From positions 1 through 64,000 of the IMG/VR virus record IMGVR_UViG_3300025087_000038: a DNA stretch of 64,000 nt, one strand, 5' to 3'. The notes below the pieces were generated by a model that was not told where the DNA came from, searched no databases, and saw only the letters and a program-made list of their open reading frames with translations. Shown one piece after another: positions 33,406-44,309 of this stretch. The position numbers were made by a program, and so were the translations under genes. Position 1 is the stretch's first letter, and every line of letters starts with the position of its first letter. This DNA comes from a virus.

Positions 33406-34242
33406 ATGGAATTTAATTTATTGGATAAAGAAAAAGAAGGCTTATTCAAAAGATACCCCTATGTATCCGAGTGGACTAAAGGCCTCTCTAAAATTTTATT
33501 TTATATGTGTATTAGCATTTTAATAATTTTATGGTTTCAATTTTCTTTTACGCCAATAAGTAAAAATCTACAAAAGCGAGAAATTACTCAAGTCCCTTTA
33601 GAAGTTACACTTTTACCGGCAATTGAAGAAACAAAAAAGAATTTAGATATAAAGATTGTTAAAGAAGAAGTTAAAGATACTTCTATTAGACAAGTTCAAG
33701 CGAAAGGTAATTTAGTATTTGCTAAAAATAATATAAGGGGGTCACAATCGTTCTCTTTGGAGGACTCAAGCGAAGTCATACAGCAATCTATAAATGAATT
33801 GCCGCATAGAGCAGGACCTGTTGTTGCAGAAACACCTTTAGAAAAGTCTTTAGAAGAACCTGTAAAAGAGGCAGTAGGAAAATATGAAGGAGCGGTTTTA
33901 GATATTGAAGCATTTTATTCTCTATTAAAGAAATTTAATAAATCTGTTAAGTTAGCATTATTTGCTAATGCCCAGTTTAATGGAGGAACTGCCGTGGATA
34001 ATCTGCCATCTCCTTATAGAGAAATGGCTATACAAGACAGAATTGAATTGTCAAACAAGTATTCGTTTATTACTAAAAAATCTCCAAAAGAAGATAAAAT
34101 GCTTTTAGAGGCTACTGCTGAAGACATAACCAGAGAAGCAGAAAGCTTGGGTGGTTGGCAAAATGTAGAAATAAGAATATTGCTAGACAGAACTGATTCT
34201 TATGGAAGAAGAATGTATATTCGTTTTGAAAGAAAAGTTTAA
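33406..34242 (+). CDS. Membrane-anchored protein after the tape measure
   Basis: 278 aa with one hydrophobic span near residues 27-47 (ILFYMCISILIILWF), followed by an exposed helical and beta region. No family recognised. A membrane segment in a tail-operon protein could mean a role in DNA injection, or simply an insertion into the operon. Confidence 0.5.
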   Translation: MEFNLLDKEKEGLFKRYPYVSEWTKGLSKILFYMCISILIILWFQFSFTPISKNLQKREITQVPLEVTLLPAIEETKKNLDIKIVKEEVKDTSIRQVQAKGNLVFAKNNIRGSQSFSLEDSSEVIQQSINELPHRAGPVVAETPLEKSLEEPVKEAVGKYEGAVLDIEAFYSLLKKFNKSVKLALFANAQFNGGTAVDNLPSPYREMAIQDRIELSNKYSFITKKSPKEDKMLLEATAEDITREAESLGGWQNVEIRILLDRTDSYGRRMYIRFERKV

Positions 34243-34277
34243 AAAGTAAAAAACTCTAAATAGATAAGGACTATCAT

Positions 34278-34335
34278 AAAAGGAGTAAGTAGTTTTACTG
34301 TAAAAGGTAAAAGCTTACTCCTTTTCTATTTTATA
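34278..34335 (+). terminator. Intrinsic terminator after the membrane-anchored protein gene
   Basis: AAAAGGAGTAAG (34278-34289) pairs with CTTACTCCTTTT (34314-34325), and a T-rich tail follows. The ribosome-binding site of the next gene lies a few bases further on. Confidence 0.75.
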
Positions 34336-34345
34336 GGAGAAAGAA

Positions 34346-35185
34346 ATGTTTGAACACTATTTGGACCGTTGCCTAACTTTGGGAGACAACGAGCTCAATT
34401 CGATATGGAGCATTGATGTAAGAAAATCACTGTTAGGTCAAAATGGTGAAACTGAAGGTGTAGGCAACGCCTATGTTTTAGGGCAATGGGACACAACTTT
34501 AGACTACAGCAGCAGCGGTTTGAAAGCTTCTTCGAAGGCAATAGGGTTTGGCAGAGACGAAAACGGAAATCCTTCTACTCTTAGCGTTATTTTTACTGAC
34601 AAAAATTTAAAAGGATATTCAAGAGCAATTACGCCGTTATTGTCTTCTTTAACTACAGTAGCAAATACGCCAACAAGTTACTACAATAATACCGGAGGCA
34701 GCCAATACTACACAACCGGGAACACAATTTACAATCACACGTATACTTTGTCTTCAACAATACAAAGAAAAGACAAAGACGGGAACTGGCAGACATACAC
34801 TTATAATCCTACAGGAATAGTAAGAGATAAAAGGAATATTTGGTGGATATGTAGTAAAGACTTAGGCAGAATAAGTCGATTAGCAAACAACATAGACAGT
34901 TTAACAGGAACCAACTTTACTGGGCAAGCTGGTAGAATAGACTACGAGGAAGAAATAAAAGAAACCGGAACTTTACTTCATCCAACAGGGTTAGCAGTTT
35001 TACCAGAGAAAAGTTCTATGTTTGATACAGATTTAGATGAAAGCGGTAGATTTTGGATTTGTTGCGATAACGGATACATCTATGAAATAAAAATAAACGG
35101 GTTGGGTGGAATCGAAATACTAGAATCTCAAACCGGAGTAGGAACTAATCATTTTATAACTTGCTATTCTAAAGAGGACTTATGA
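34346..35185 (+). CDS. Distal tail protein, beta-propeller-like (279 aa)
   Basis: Tyr/Gly/Thr-rich. Contains a segment (IWWICSKDLGRISRL next to TYTYNPTGI) that recurs in diverged form in the following protein (LWYCSSSENTIGRI, YTYNPTAI). The pattern suggests propeller blades or a repeated beta domain. It overlaps the next gene in an ATGA. Probably part of the tail tip or receptor-binding apparatus. Confidence 0.5.
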   Translation: MFEHYLDRCLTLGDNELNSIWSIDVRKSLLGQNGETEGVGNAYVLGQWDTTLDYSSSGLKASSKAIGFGRDENGNPSTLSVIFTDKNLKGYSRAITPLLSSLTTVANTPTSYYNNTGGSQYYTTGNTIYNHTYTLSSTIQRKDKDGNWQTYTYNPTGIVRDKRNIWWICSKDLGRISRLANNIDSLTGTNFTGQAGRIDYEEEIKETGTLLHPTGLAVLPEKSSMFDTDLDESGRFWICCDNGYIYEIKINGLGGIEILESQTGVGTNHFITCYSKEDL

Positions 35186-36597
35186 ACGAAGTACAAGTAT
35201 TAAACAAGATAAAAGCACCCGGAAATCTACCACAAGGACTAAGTGGAGTAGAAATGGCTTTATGGATGATTTTAGTTGAAAAAGGCGAAAAACGATTGTA
35301 TGGAATACCAGTTTTAGATGCTTTAGAAACAGGGTCTGCTAAATCTTTTATTGCAGTAAAACTAAGAGATGAAACTGGAAAAGAAATAACAAATGCTGAA
35401 CCTATAAGTGTAGCAAGCTACGGAACAGGCAACGGAGTTGAGTGGTGGTCTTATAGCGAACTTGCTACAATTTTTGTAGGGTTTAGTGATAACAAAATAA
35501 GAACATACAGTATGAATATGACTCCTACAATTGCTTATGGAACAAAATATTATTACACTGTTTCTTCTGCTCCGGATAGTTTATGGGATTCTTCTACTGG
35601 TCACTTATGGTATTGTTCTTCTAGTGAAAATACAATAGGTAGGATTACCCAAGGAACTAATAATACTGTTGTGTATACTCTTAAAAGAAAATCCGGAGAT
35701 TCCTGGGTAGATTATACTTATAATCCTACAGCAATAAGCTATTATTTAGCATGTTCTGGGAATTTAAATATTGCCAGTTATTGGATACCAATATTAGCTC
35801 CTTTTGGGGAGAACTGGATGTCACTTGGTGAATATAGTATATCGGGAGGGTCTAATTATACTGAATCCTACGAGACTCCGGGATTTATTGTAGGAATGGC
35901 GACTGTTAATTGGTATTTTGGTGGAACAGGTGGGGCTAATATTGGTTATTATTTATCAAGTACTGATGGAAATATTTATAAAGCGCAATTTGAGGCGCCT
36001 TGGTTGTATCCTCCACCCATACGCGCAGGTACCTTTACCATAGTAGACCAATTTATCGGAAAGATTAATCAAGGAGGAATTCATATAGGCTACAAAATTC
36101 CATACATAAAAGTAACGGGTCAAAGTAAAGATGGATACATGAAAAAAAGTGGGGCAACCTATACAGAAGCAGTAGCATCTACTCCAGTAGTAACAATAAA
36201 TGGAGGAAGTTCAATAAAGTATGTAGGAACAAGACTAACTGGAGGAAACTACGAAATTTATAGGTCTTACCTTTCTTTTGATACAGAGTTTATAGATTTT
36301 ACTCCTACAGTAATACATCTTTATCTTAAAACTGTTTCTTTAACAGTAAGGGATATGGAAATACTGGTTTATGAAATGCCAGCACATGATGTTCTGACTT
36401 CAGACCACTGGGGTTCGGTAGGAAGATTGTTAGCAAGAAAACATGTTTGCGCTTACCATTCAATTTATCTTCCTGTAGATACAGATTTAAGTAATGGATT
36501 ATATGTAGAAATAAGGGGAAGTCAAGAAGAAACAAATAGTTATATACAAAACGACTTAATAACAATTAGCGCTTACGAGTTGAGGTTATTTTCATAA
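35182..36597 (+). CDS. Distal tail protein, related to the previous one (471 aa)
   Basis: Shares the YTYNPTxI and xxGRI segments with the previous gene. The C-terminal 150 residues have a jelly-roll-like beta pattern. It overlaps both neighbours, so the genes at 34346-37436 form one coupled set. Probable tail-tip or adhesin component. Confidence 0.5.
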   Translation: MNEVQVLNKIKAPGNLPQGLSGVEMALWMILVEKGEKRLYGIPVLDALETGSAKSFIAVKLRDETGKEITNAEPISVASYGTGNGVEWWSYSELATIFVGFSDNKIRTYSMNMTPTIAYGTKYYYTVSSAPDSLWDSSTGHLWYCSSSENTIGRITQGTNNTVVYTLKRKSGDSWVDYTYNPTAISYYLACSGNLNIASYWIPILAPFGENWMSLGEYSISGGSNYTESYETPGFIVGMATVNWYFGGTGGANIGYYLSSTDGNIYKAQFEAPWLYPPPIRAGTFTIVDQFIGKINQGGIHIGYKIPYIKVTGQSKDGYMKKSGATYTEAVASTPVVTINGGSSIKYVGTRLTGGNYEIYRSYLSFDTEFIDFTPTVIHLYLKTVSLTVRDMEILVYEMPAHDVLTSDHWGSVGRLLARKHVCAYHSIYLPVDTDLSNGLYVEIRGSQEETNSYIQNDLITISAYELRLFS

Positions 36598-37436
36598 TGG
36601 GAACAGGATATTGTAGAATAGGTGATTACGAATTTATGTTAAAGAAAAGTGTTTGCGGATATTCTGTTATATCAGTAGCTAATATAGAAAGGCCATCAGG
36701 ACAGATAGAACTTTTTTATCAGCATACAGGTGCGACCCAAACTTTAACTATGGATAGAACAAGGGATAGAGGAGTAACGCAAACTCAGACAAACTATACT
36801 CTAAAAGACGAAAATAACGTTAATGTAGTATCAGGACTTTTAACAATGCCAATATGTTCATTAGTATTTGCTGCGGCATTGAATACTTATTTTTTAATCT
36901 ATTATTACAACTTTAAAATATTATTTACAAAAGGGACGTTAAATGTAAGCGATGTAATAACTTGGGCACAACCTACAATAGTAGTAAGTAATATAACTAT
37001 GGCTAGACCACAAATAATCTATAACACTGATGGAAGTATAGATGTCTATTACAAAGTTTATAATGATGCCTTTGATGAAATAATAAAGATAAAACGAAGT
37101 AAAGACTATGGAATAACATGGACAGATATACCTTACGATCCCGTAGTAGAAATAAAAAAAGAAAATATAAAACTATTCAATTTGCCAGAATGTAGTAAAG
37201 TAGGTATGATAAGCCATGATGGGAAAACTATGAACCAAGATTTCTTAACCCATACAGTAGACGGAAAACTAACATTAACAGAAAATACAGGAGGTACTAG
37301 TATAGTTCCAACTCAAACACCCGCAGTATTAAGAAGTAGAACTGACGAGTATTATGTAGCGTATCAATCAGGAATTGGCTTAACTTTAAACTTTGGTATA
37401 AGCCGAGATGCAGGATTAACATGGAGTAAAGTATGA
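36597..37436 (+). CDS. BNR/Asp-box beta-propeller tail protein
   Basis: 279 aa with two clear Asp-box motifs, SKDYGITW and SRDAGLTW, typical of BNR repeats in sialidases and phage tailspike-like propellers. A sugar-binding or structural role at the tail tip is likely. No catalytic triad of sialidases is evident. Confidence 0.6.
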   Translation: MGTGYCRIGDYEFMLKKSVCGYSVISVANIERPSGQIELFYQHTGATQTLTMDRTRDRGVTQTQTNYTLKDENNVNVVSGLLTMPICSLVFAAALNTYFLIYYYNFKILFTKGTLNVSDVITWAQPTIVVSNITMARPQIIYNTDGSIDVYYKVYNDAFDEIIKIKRSKDYGITWTDIPYDPVVEIKKENIKLFNLPECSKVGMISHDGKTMNQDFLTHTVDGKLTLTENTGGTSIVPTQTPAVLRSRTDEYYVAYQSGIGLTLNFGISRDAGLTWSKV

Positions 37437-39901
37437 CAAGAAAAATTCGGTATTATCCGCATGTAAAAGCAGAATGGGCACGAACCTTTAACGTTATGAC
37501 ACGCTGGGGATTCTGTATGTATGTGCCAATGAGCGAAGCAATAGATAACGTAGGACTAATAACCAGTGATAAAAGTATTAGTAATAGTACTACTGACAAT
37601 AAAAAAGCACAAACGCTATACGAATACCAAACAATTTTTCATTCTACTTTAGATAGGCAATCGACGTTATGGGTAGAGCGAAATTTAGGAGCGCTAATGT
37701 TGCGGCCAAAAAACTTTAATTATACTTATGCTGATACAACACTTTCAGCAAACCATTCTTGGTCTGGTGGTACTCCTTCTGGAGGAACTACTACTGCTTG
37801 GGAGGCGGTAGTAGGTACAGCTGGAGATGACAAAAATAACGTTTGGGTAGAAGAAACAACTTCTCCGCTTACAAAATGGGTAGTAGAAGATGATCCTAAA
37901 ATTCCGCCTTATGGTACTGTTACACCAACGCTTTCTGCTATTAAATTTCTTCATTTAAAAAACAGTAATACAAATACTCCTAGAACTATTAAATCAACAT
38001 TTCCAGTGGTCGAAAATGGCTCCTTTTGTGTAGTAGTGGGATTACCGGTACAAGCAAACAATCAGACACCAGCGTCTTCAGTAGTTATAGGATTTGGAGC
38101 AGATGCATGGAAAATAAAATGGGCTGCAAACGAAAGACCGGTATTGCTAGACCAAAAAGATAATGTGCTTGATACTATAAGAATACCAGAAGAAGACACA
38201 ACAATATTCCATAAACAATGGGCAAGTAACAATATTAAAACTTACGCGTTTATGGTCCAATGGGCATTTCATAGTATACTTATTTCTAATGGAATCCAGA
38301 TAGACTATACGCAAACCGAAAAAGAGCCTAAACACGCAAGAAACTGGTTATATAAAGTGCCTACAATGAGCGCTGCTACTGATGGTATAGAAATAGCCGA
38401 AAGTCCTATTTCAGTAACGGTTAGTGGCGGGAATGGGTTCTTAGCATATATACCAATAGAATATGCAGAAAGTGGCCTTTTACAAGCTGGTAAAACTAAT
38501 ATTGGGTATAAGCCAACTACAACTAAAATGACTACAAACTCGGTAACGCAAGGAAAGACAGAAGTAGTCAATAATTTTACAACTTCTGATACCGAATACG
38601 ACTGGAATGTAACACTAAATCGATGGAACGGTGATGGAACAGACGTTCCAAACTATACCCCTATACTGTTTGGTGTAGAATTCAACGGCAGCCCAAAATA
38701 TGAAATCGCTACGTTAGATTCTACTGATATACCAGATATACTTAGTGAACATATTTTAAATTGTTCAATATCAGAATATGTAGACCAACCTAGAACTTGT
38801 ACTTTATCGGTTTGGAATAGAGGCGGACGATACAAAAATTTGTATGGGATGTATCCCATAAAAGTAAGTATCGGACAAAAAACAGGGCCAGAACGAATAG
38901 GTGATTTTGAAAACGTTCCTACTGGCGAACCTACTATGTATCAACATATATTTGGGTTTGTATCAGACATAAAATATTCAAGACCGGATGCTGCACAGAG
39001 CACAGTAGATTTAACCATAACTGATAGACGAATACAGGTAACAGAAGCGATAGCGGTAAATTTACCAATCTACGACGGATGGGTACATTATGAGGCAATA
39101 GCCGATTTAGCTGATAGAAGTGGAATAGAAACAGGTGATAGAGTTATTGATGTTATAAATTCTGGGACATTATCCCCTGGTAACCTCCCTAATTCTGGAT
39201 TGATGAAAGAACCGTTATATATGTTTAGCGCCGGAACATCTATGTGGGAATGTATGGAAAAGATTCGGCAATGGAGCCAATGGTGGATGTATTTTGACGA
39301 AGATGGAAAACTGAATTATAGGGATCCGGTGCTTACAACAGTATCTTCGCCGACATCTTCACCAAACGGACGAAAATTTAAAGAAGTCCCAAGCACAGTT
39401 GATGCTTATGACGAGCTAAAACGAATGAACATAGTAAAACGATTAGCCGAAATTATAAATACTGTTTTTGTACAAGGATTAGATTACAACTATCCAGTGC
39501 CTCGACCTTTGTTTGCATTAGAGCAATCACCACTTGGCGGAACTATAGACAGAGCGAGAATGGGCTGGGTACCTTGGAACCGGTTCCAAATAATTAGTGA
39601 TAGCGCATTAAATAGTCCGGGCGTAGTACAAAGTGTGGCAGCTGAAGTATTTAAACGCGCCTCACGCCCAAGATTTTTTATACAGTTTAGTGCTTGGGGT
39701 CAACCAGACCTGTATCCACTAAACATAATAGAAATAGAAGAAATAGATAAAGAAACTGGTATAATGGAATTAACAGAAGCCAAAAAGTTTAGGATAACAT
39801 CAATAACACATAACCTAAGCAAAAGCACTGAGGCATACACATGCGATATAGAAGGTGAATGGGTAGACCCACAATATACTTACGACCCATATTGGAGTTA
39901 A
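37433..39901 (+). CDS. Large tail protein with hub-like C-terminal region
   Basis: 822 aa. The N-terminal two thirds are beta-rich. The C-terminal third has features of tail hub or prophage-tail proteins: a domain opening near ADRSGIETGDRVID, then SMWECMEKIRQWSQWWMYFDEDGKL, then a late-control-D-like beta domain with ITSITHNLSKS. It lies before the fibre gene. Likely central tail hub or minor tail protein. Confidence 0.6.
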   Translation: MTRKIRYYPHVKAEWARTFNVMTRWGFCMYVPMSEAIDNVGLITSDKSISNSTTDNKKAQTLYEYQTIFHSTLDRQSTLWVERNLGALMLRPKNFNYTYADTTLSANHSWSGGTPSGGTTTAWEAVVGTAGDDKNNVWVEETTSPLTKWVVEDDPKIPPYGTVTPTLSAIKFLHLKNSNTNTPRTIKSTFPVVENGSFCVVVGLPVQANNQTPASSVVIGFGADAWKIKWAANERPVLLDQKDNVLDTIRIPEEDTTIFHKQWASNNIKTYAFMVQWAFHSILISNGIQIDYTQTEKEPKHARNWLYKVPTMSAATDGIEIAESPISVTVSGGNGFLAYIPIEYAESGLLQAGKTNIGYKPTTTKMTTNSVTQGKTEVVNNFTTSDTEYDWNVTLNRWNGDGTDVPNYTPILFGVEFNGSPKYEIATLDSTDIPDILSEHILNCSISEYVDQPRTCTLSVWNRGGRYKNLYGMYPIKVSIGQKTGPERIGDFENVPTGEPTMYQHIFGFVSDIKYSRPDAAQSTVDLTITDRRIQVTEAIAVNLPIYDGWVHYEAIADLADRSGIETGDRVIDVINSGTLSPGNLPNSGLMKEPLYMFSAGTSMWECMEKIRQWSQWWMYFDEDGKLNYRDPVLTTVSSPTSSPNGRKFKEVPSTVDAYDELKRMNIVKRLAEIINTVFVQGLDYNYPVPRPLFALEQSPLGGTIDRARMGWVPWNRFQIISDSALNSPGVVQSVAAEVFKRASRPRFFIQFSAWGQPDLYPLNIIEIEEIDKETGIMELTEAKKFRITSITHNLSKSTEAYTCDIEGEWVDPQYTYDPYWS

Positions 39902-39904
39902 TAA

Positions 39905-40132
39905 ATGTTAAAAACTTATAGGAATATAGGAAGAGAATTAAGCCGAAATATAGTCTACAAAGTTTTAAAAGGAACAGATACAGTAAGTCGTCTAAACATG
40001 ACCCAAAAAGCTACTATGGAAAAAGGGCAAAGTTTAGGTATAGAAAAGAAAGAGCTGTTTGATTCCCTATTTAGGGGTTACATAATGTGCGGAAGCTCAA
40101 AATTAGGAGATGGGTCAGTTTGTGGCCCATAG
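39905..40132 (+). CDS. Hypothetical protein, 75 aa
   Basis: Small helical protein between the hub and fibre genes, with no motif recognised. It ends in a Gly/Ser/Cys-rich tail. Confidence 0.5.
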   Translation: MLKTYRNIGRELSRNIVYKVLKGTDTVSRLNMTQKATMEKGQSLGIEKKELFDSLFRGYIMCGSSKLGDGSVCGP

Positions 40133-40137
40133 CATAA

Positions 40138-43100
40138 ATGAGTTACGGATACTTTTCAGATAAATATTTGTTACCGACACAAGTCCATGGGGACAACATG
40201 TCGGGAACGCAGGAGAAACGAAAGTCCCGGATACTGGATAATCAACTTTATATTTCGCTTTGGTTGCACGGAACCGGTAATGGAGTAATCAAAGAAGGAA
40301 TGTATCTGGGAACATTTTCTTCAAATAATTCTACTGTGCAATTAATCGAGAATAAACCAAATCCAGCGTTAGAATGCTTAATAAATCAAGTATACGGATA
40401 TACAACAGGGGCATTAACTTGGACTGGATTGGCAAACAACACTATTTATTATCTTTATGCTAACATAGTAGAACAAGCGACAGATACAAACCCTTCTGGG
40501 GCATCAACCAGAGAATACAAAAGTATAGGAACAAGTTTTAATATTACTGGAATAACCCCTACAGACGCAATTCTAATAGCTACCGCTACAACTACAGCTT
40601 CAGCAATTTCTATTAATATCAACCCAAGTGGAAAACGGTACATAAAATCAATAGAAGACACAACGGATTTTGTAAGCGGAATAACAGTATTTGGAAATGC
40701 TGAGTTCAAAAAAGCGGTAGAAATAGATGGCGGAATAACAAGTGGAATAAATATTTACGGGAACGTAACAATAACAGGGACTGGTAATACATTTGCAGTA
40801 TGGAATCCAACAACCTTTAACAGACCAGTAACATTTAACGATTACATTATTGGTAATCCTTTAACAGTACGAAGTGGAGAGGATGTATATGGAAACGAAA
40901 CGGTACGAGGAAACTTAATACTCCAAGGAAAAATAGCAAGTGGAATAGACGTATTTGGCGGAGATTCGATTTTCAGAGATGACGTAGTCTTACAGAGGAC
41001 TTTAGAGGTAATCCATGGAACAACCTTAGATAGTTTAATTGTACGAAGTGGAGAAGACGTTTATGGGAACGGTATATTCCATGACAATGTAACTATTCAA
41101 GATAACCTAACAGTTTTAGGAAAGGTAGATATAACAAAAAATCTTATAGTAAGAAGCGGAGAGGAGATATTCGGAGATTCAGTTTTTAGAGACAAGGTAA
41201 CCGTTCAAGACGGTATAGACAGCAATAGTCCTATCTCTACTTCAGGGTTAAGCATATTCGGAGATTTGTATGTAACTGGTGGATTTCCGCAAGGGGCGGA
41301 TGAAAAAGCAAGGGTAACAATAACCGATACAACACCAAACTTTTTAGCCAGCAAAATAGTAGCAGGGGCTAACGTTACTGTAACAACATTGAATCCTGGT
41401 GGAGATGAAACGTTACGGATAGCGTCAACTGGTGGAAGTGGGAGTCCGGGAGGAAACAATACTGAAGTCCAGTATAATGATGCAGCCGCCTTTGGAGGCG
41501 CTGCAGGCTTGCGATACAATAATAGTACTCATTTAGTAACAATCAATAGCGGAATAGATGTAACTGGTACTTCAACTTTTAGAGGTAACACAAAAGTTCA
41601 AGGCACATTAGCAGTAGGAAATGATTATAATGAACCTTGGTTTGGTTCACAAGTTCACGTTATAGATGAGCCGGATACCTACATAATGGTTGAAACTTTA
41701 AATAGTTTAGGTTATGCAGGAATAGCTTTTAAAACCCCAAATATAACTATGCTGAATGATGTTCCATTTGTATATGCTAATGATTCGGATAAATCATTAC
41801 GGCTTTACGCATTTGGAAAAGACGAAATAATCCTAGAAGATGAACAAGTAAGAATACAAGATAGATTGCTATTACATAGTGGTATAGATGCATACGGAAA
41901 CATTTTCTTTAGAAGTGGGGTAGAAGTACAAGAAAATTTAAGAATTGATAGAACACTAAATGTAGAAGGACAATCAAACCAATCAGGTATAAATGTATTT
42001 GGTGATTTAATAGTAAAACAAAATTTAAGAACAAATTTTTTGCAAGTATCCCAAAATGTAAATGATAGATTTTCTTCTGGAATGGAAAACCCAAATGCGG
42101 GCACTGCAGCAATAACGGAATGGAGAATCGGCGAAGATATTACAACAATAGATAGCAAATATTTTACTATCGGATACGTTGGAAGCGGATATACACCATC
42201 TGGATACGTAAATCCAAATCAAGCAGATATTATCGCTACATCTCTTGTAACAAATGGATTTGTTATCGGAACTAACGGGAACGCCCCTATAAAGTTTGTT
42301 ACAAACCAAGCGGAACGTATAAGAATAGAAGGTGGCGGAAACATCGGTATCGGGACAACAAGCGCACAGTCAAAATTACATTTTGTCTCTACTGGCGCAG
42401 GGTATAATCCTGTTATGATAGAAGATATAATTGCAGCAACAACAGGCGGGGATATATTTCTTCAACATGCGAGGGGAACAACAGAAGCAAATAAGACCAT
42501 ACTTTTAAATAATGATGTAATGGGTGGTATTTATGCGAGGGGTTATGACGGTTTTAATTATCAGACTGGTGCAAGTATAGAGTTTGAAGTTGACGGAACT
42601 CCGGGTGCGACAGATATGCCGGGTCGTATAGTATTTTCTACTACCCCGGATAACTCAAGTACTTTAATAGATAGATTTATCGTAAATAGTAATGGCCATT
42701 TATTACCAGCTGCTTTAGGATATAATATAGGAGAAAGTGGATTAGGGGTAAGCCAGTTATGGGTAAGCAACGTAAACAGTAGCAAAGTTTCGTTTGATGA
42801 TGGGACAACCCTTACAACTGGTGGTAGTTCAGGCGCAACCACCGCATTAGACAACCTCGCCTCGGTAGCGATAAATACACACTTATTGCCTTCTGGAGAT
42901 AGTTCTATTGATTTGGGAACTTCTACAGGTCCGAACAGATTTAGAGTCGGCTACTTTGACCGCCTGAACGTAAACGATGGGACGCTGGCGGATGATACAT
43001 CTAATGCGATTATGGGGATAATAAATTTAAGTGGAGCAGGTGCACCAAAAGGATTAAATTTAGATGTTGATTATTCTGGAGTTACTGCAAATTTAGTTTC

Positions 43101-44085
43101 CTATGGAATATATTTAGATTGCGATTCAACATCTACGGGTATTCTTTCTAAAACCTATGGACTTTATGCTTATGCACATGGAGCACAGAACAGTTTTGGC
43201 GTATATGGAATCGGAGAAGCAGGGACAAATAATTATGGAGGATATTTTGAAGGCGCAACTGCCGATATCTGGCTTGAAAATAGAAAACTCAAAGCAGGCG
43301 GAACATGGACTTTCCCTGTAGCGGATGCGGCAGGAGTTTTATATTCAAACGGTTCTGGAACTTTGGCGTTAGGAGATACATTAGTTGCCGATGGCGGCAC
43401 TGGCGCTTCTACTGCAACTTTAGGATTTAATGCTTTATCTCCTGTAACTACAAGAGGGGATATTATCGTTAGGGACGCAACAAATAATATTAGACTTGCG
43501 TTAGGTAGTGCAGGTAAAATATTACGGTCTGATGGGACGGATTTAGTATATTCAACCTCAACTTTCGCTGATACCTATACCGCTTCAACCCTCTTATATT
43601 CCAACGGTGCTAACACTGTTCAGGGGTTAGCGACTGCCAATGATGGCGTTTTAGTTACATCGGCAACTGGTGTGCCGAGTATTGCGGCGGCGATAGCGGC
43701 GGTTAATCTGCCGACTGGGTCGTTCACGTTATTGACTTTTGATATGACCGCAACGGCTTTAACTTCAACAAACGTATTGAGGGCTTTCACCTTACCCGCA
43801 AACACTTATGCTTACATTATTGTAATGTGTGGTTGGCACGTAGCGGGCGGGACGAACGAGGCTTGTGAATGGAATGTGCAAGTAAGAGATAACACTGTCG
43901 TAAAAGGTAACGCAGTCCCGTGGAAACAATCGGCGACAGGAACGGGTGATACTTGGACAAACGGTAGTGTAACAGCCGCTATTTTTACTGATACGAGTGC
44001 GAATAGCGTAGACGCCTACGGTACGGAGGTAAGTGGAACTGGGACTTTGACGGCGGACTGGTTTGTAGTTCTGGGAGTCAAGTAG
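40138..44085 (+). CDS. Long tail fibre with repeated beta-helix motifs
   Basis: 1315 aa. The N-terminal 190 residues are shared with the gene at 44768 and probably attach to the tail. Residues about 180-620 contain roughly eight to ten copies of a unit of the form SG(I/E)DVxGxxxFRxxVxxQxxL, which suggests a trimeric beta-helix or triple beta-spiral shaft. A segment GGGNIGIGTTSAQSKLHF near residue 740 is the motif found in many tail fibres before the tip. The C-terminus is a beta-rich head. Likely the receptor-binding fibre. Confidence 0.75.
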   Translation: MSYGYFSDKYLLPTQVHGDNMSGTQEKRKSRILDNQLYISLWLHGTGNGVIKEGMYLGTFSSNNSTVQLIENKPNPALECLINQVYGYTTGALTWTGLANNTIYYLYANIVEQATDTNPSGASTREYKSIGTSFNITGITPTDAILIATATTTASAISININPSGKRYIKSIEDTTDFVSGITVFGNAEFKKAVEIDGGITSGINIYGNVTITGTGNTFAVWNPTTFNRPVTFNDYIIGNPLTVRSGEDVYGNETVRGNLILQGKIASGIDVFGGDSIFRDDVVLQRTLEVIHGTTLDSLIVRSGEDVYGNGIFHDNVTIQDNLTVLGKVDITKNLIVRSGEEIFGDSVFRDKVTVQDGIDSNSPISTSGLSIFGDLYVTGGFPQGADEKARVTITDTTPNFLASKIVAGANVTVTTLNPGGDETLRIASTGGSGSPGGNNTEVQYNDAAAFGGAAGLRYNNSTHLVTINSGIDVTGTSTFRGNTKVQGTLAVGNDYNEPWFGSQVHVIDEPDTYIMVETLNSLGYAGIAFKTPNITMLNDVPFVYANDSDKSLRLYAFGKDEIILEDEQVRIQDRLLLHSGIDAYGNIFFRSGVEVQENLRIDRTLNVEGQSNQSGINVFGDLIVKQNLRTNFLQVSQNVNDRFSSGMENPNAGTAAITEWRIGEDITTIDSKYFTIGYVGSGYTPSGYVNPNQADIIATSLVTNGFVIGTNGNAPIKFVTNQAERIRIEGGGNIGIGTTSAQSKLHFVSTGAGYNPVMIEDIIAATTGGDIFLQHARGTTEANKTILLNNDVMGGIYARGYDGFNYQTGASIEFEVDGTPGATDMPGRIVFSTTPDNSSTLIDRFIVNSNGHLLPAALGYNIGESGLGVSQLWVSNVNSSKVSFDDGTTLTTGGSSGATTALDNLASVAINTHLLPSGDSSIDLGTSTGPNRFRVGYFDRLNVNDGTLADDTSNAIMGIINLSGAGAPKGLNLDVDYSGVTANLVSYGIYLDCDSTSTGILSKTYGLYAYAHGAQNSFGVYGIGEAGTNNYGGYFEGATADIWLENRKLKAGGTWTFPVADAAGVLYSNGSGTLALGDTLVADGGTGASTATLGFNALSPVTTRGDIIVRDATNNIRLALGSAGKILRSDGTDLVYSTSTFADTYTASTLLYSNGANTVQGLATANDGVLVTSATGVPSIAAAIAAVNLPTGSFTLLTFDMTATALTSTNVLRAFTLPANTYAYIIVMCGWHVAGGTNEACEWNVQVRDNTVVKGNAVPWKQSATGTGDTWTNGSVTAAIFTDTSANSVDAYGTEVSGTGTLTADWFVVLGVK

Positions 44086-44100
44086 AGGAGGAAACAAAAG

Positions 44101-44298
44101 ATGAAAGAAGGAATTTCGCAGGAATTTATATTTAAGTCAGAAGATAACGAAACATTAAGCGCAGTAATAATAGACTTAGAAAAATTAGATGGAACACCGC
44201 CCGAATCTATAAACATTTTGCCCAACTTAAGTCCGTTTGGAGTAGCAATTTTTCAAGAAATATTTAATGGTATAAAACCGTATTTACCGATAAAATAA
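44101..44298 (+). CDS. Hypothetical protein, 65 aa
   Basis: Small acidic protein following the fibre gene after an AGGAGGAAAC site. No family recognised. Its place just downstream of the fibre fits a fibre-associated or assembly protein. Confidence 0.5.
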   Translation: MKEGISQEFIFKSEDNETLSAVIIDLEKLDGTPPESINILPNLSPFGVAIFQEIFNGIKPYLPIK

Positions 44299-44309
44299 GG
44301 AGGGCAAAA

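Noticed and set aside
40860-42010. Repeats in the fibre gene as CRISPR-like array
   Set aside because: The repeats are diverged, in frame and encode a protein motif; there are no unique spacers of regular length.
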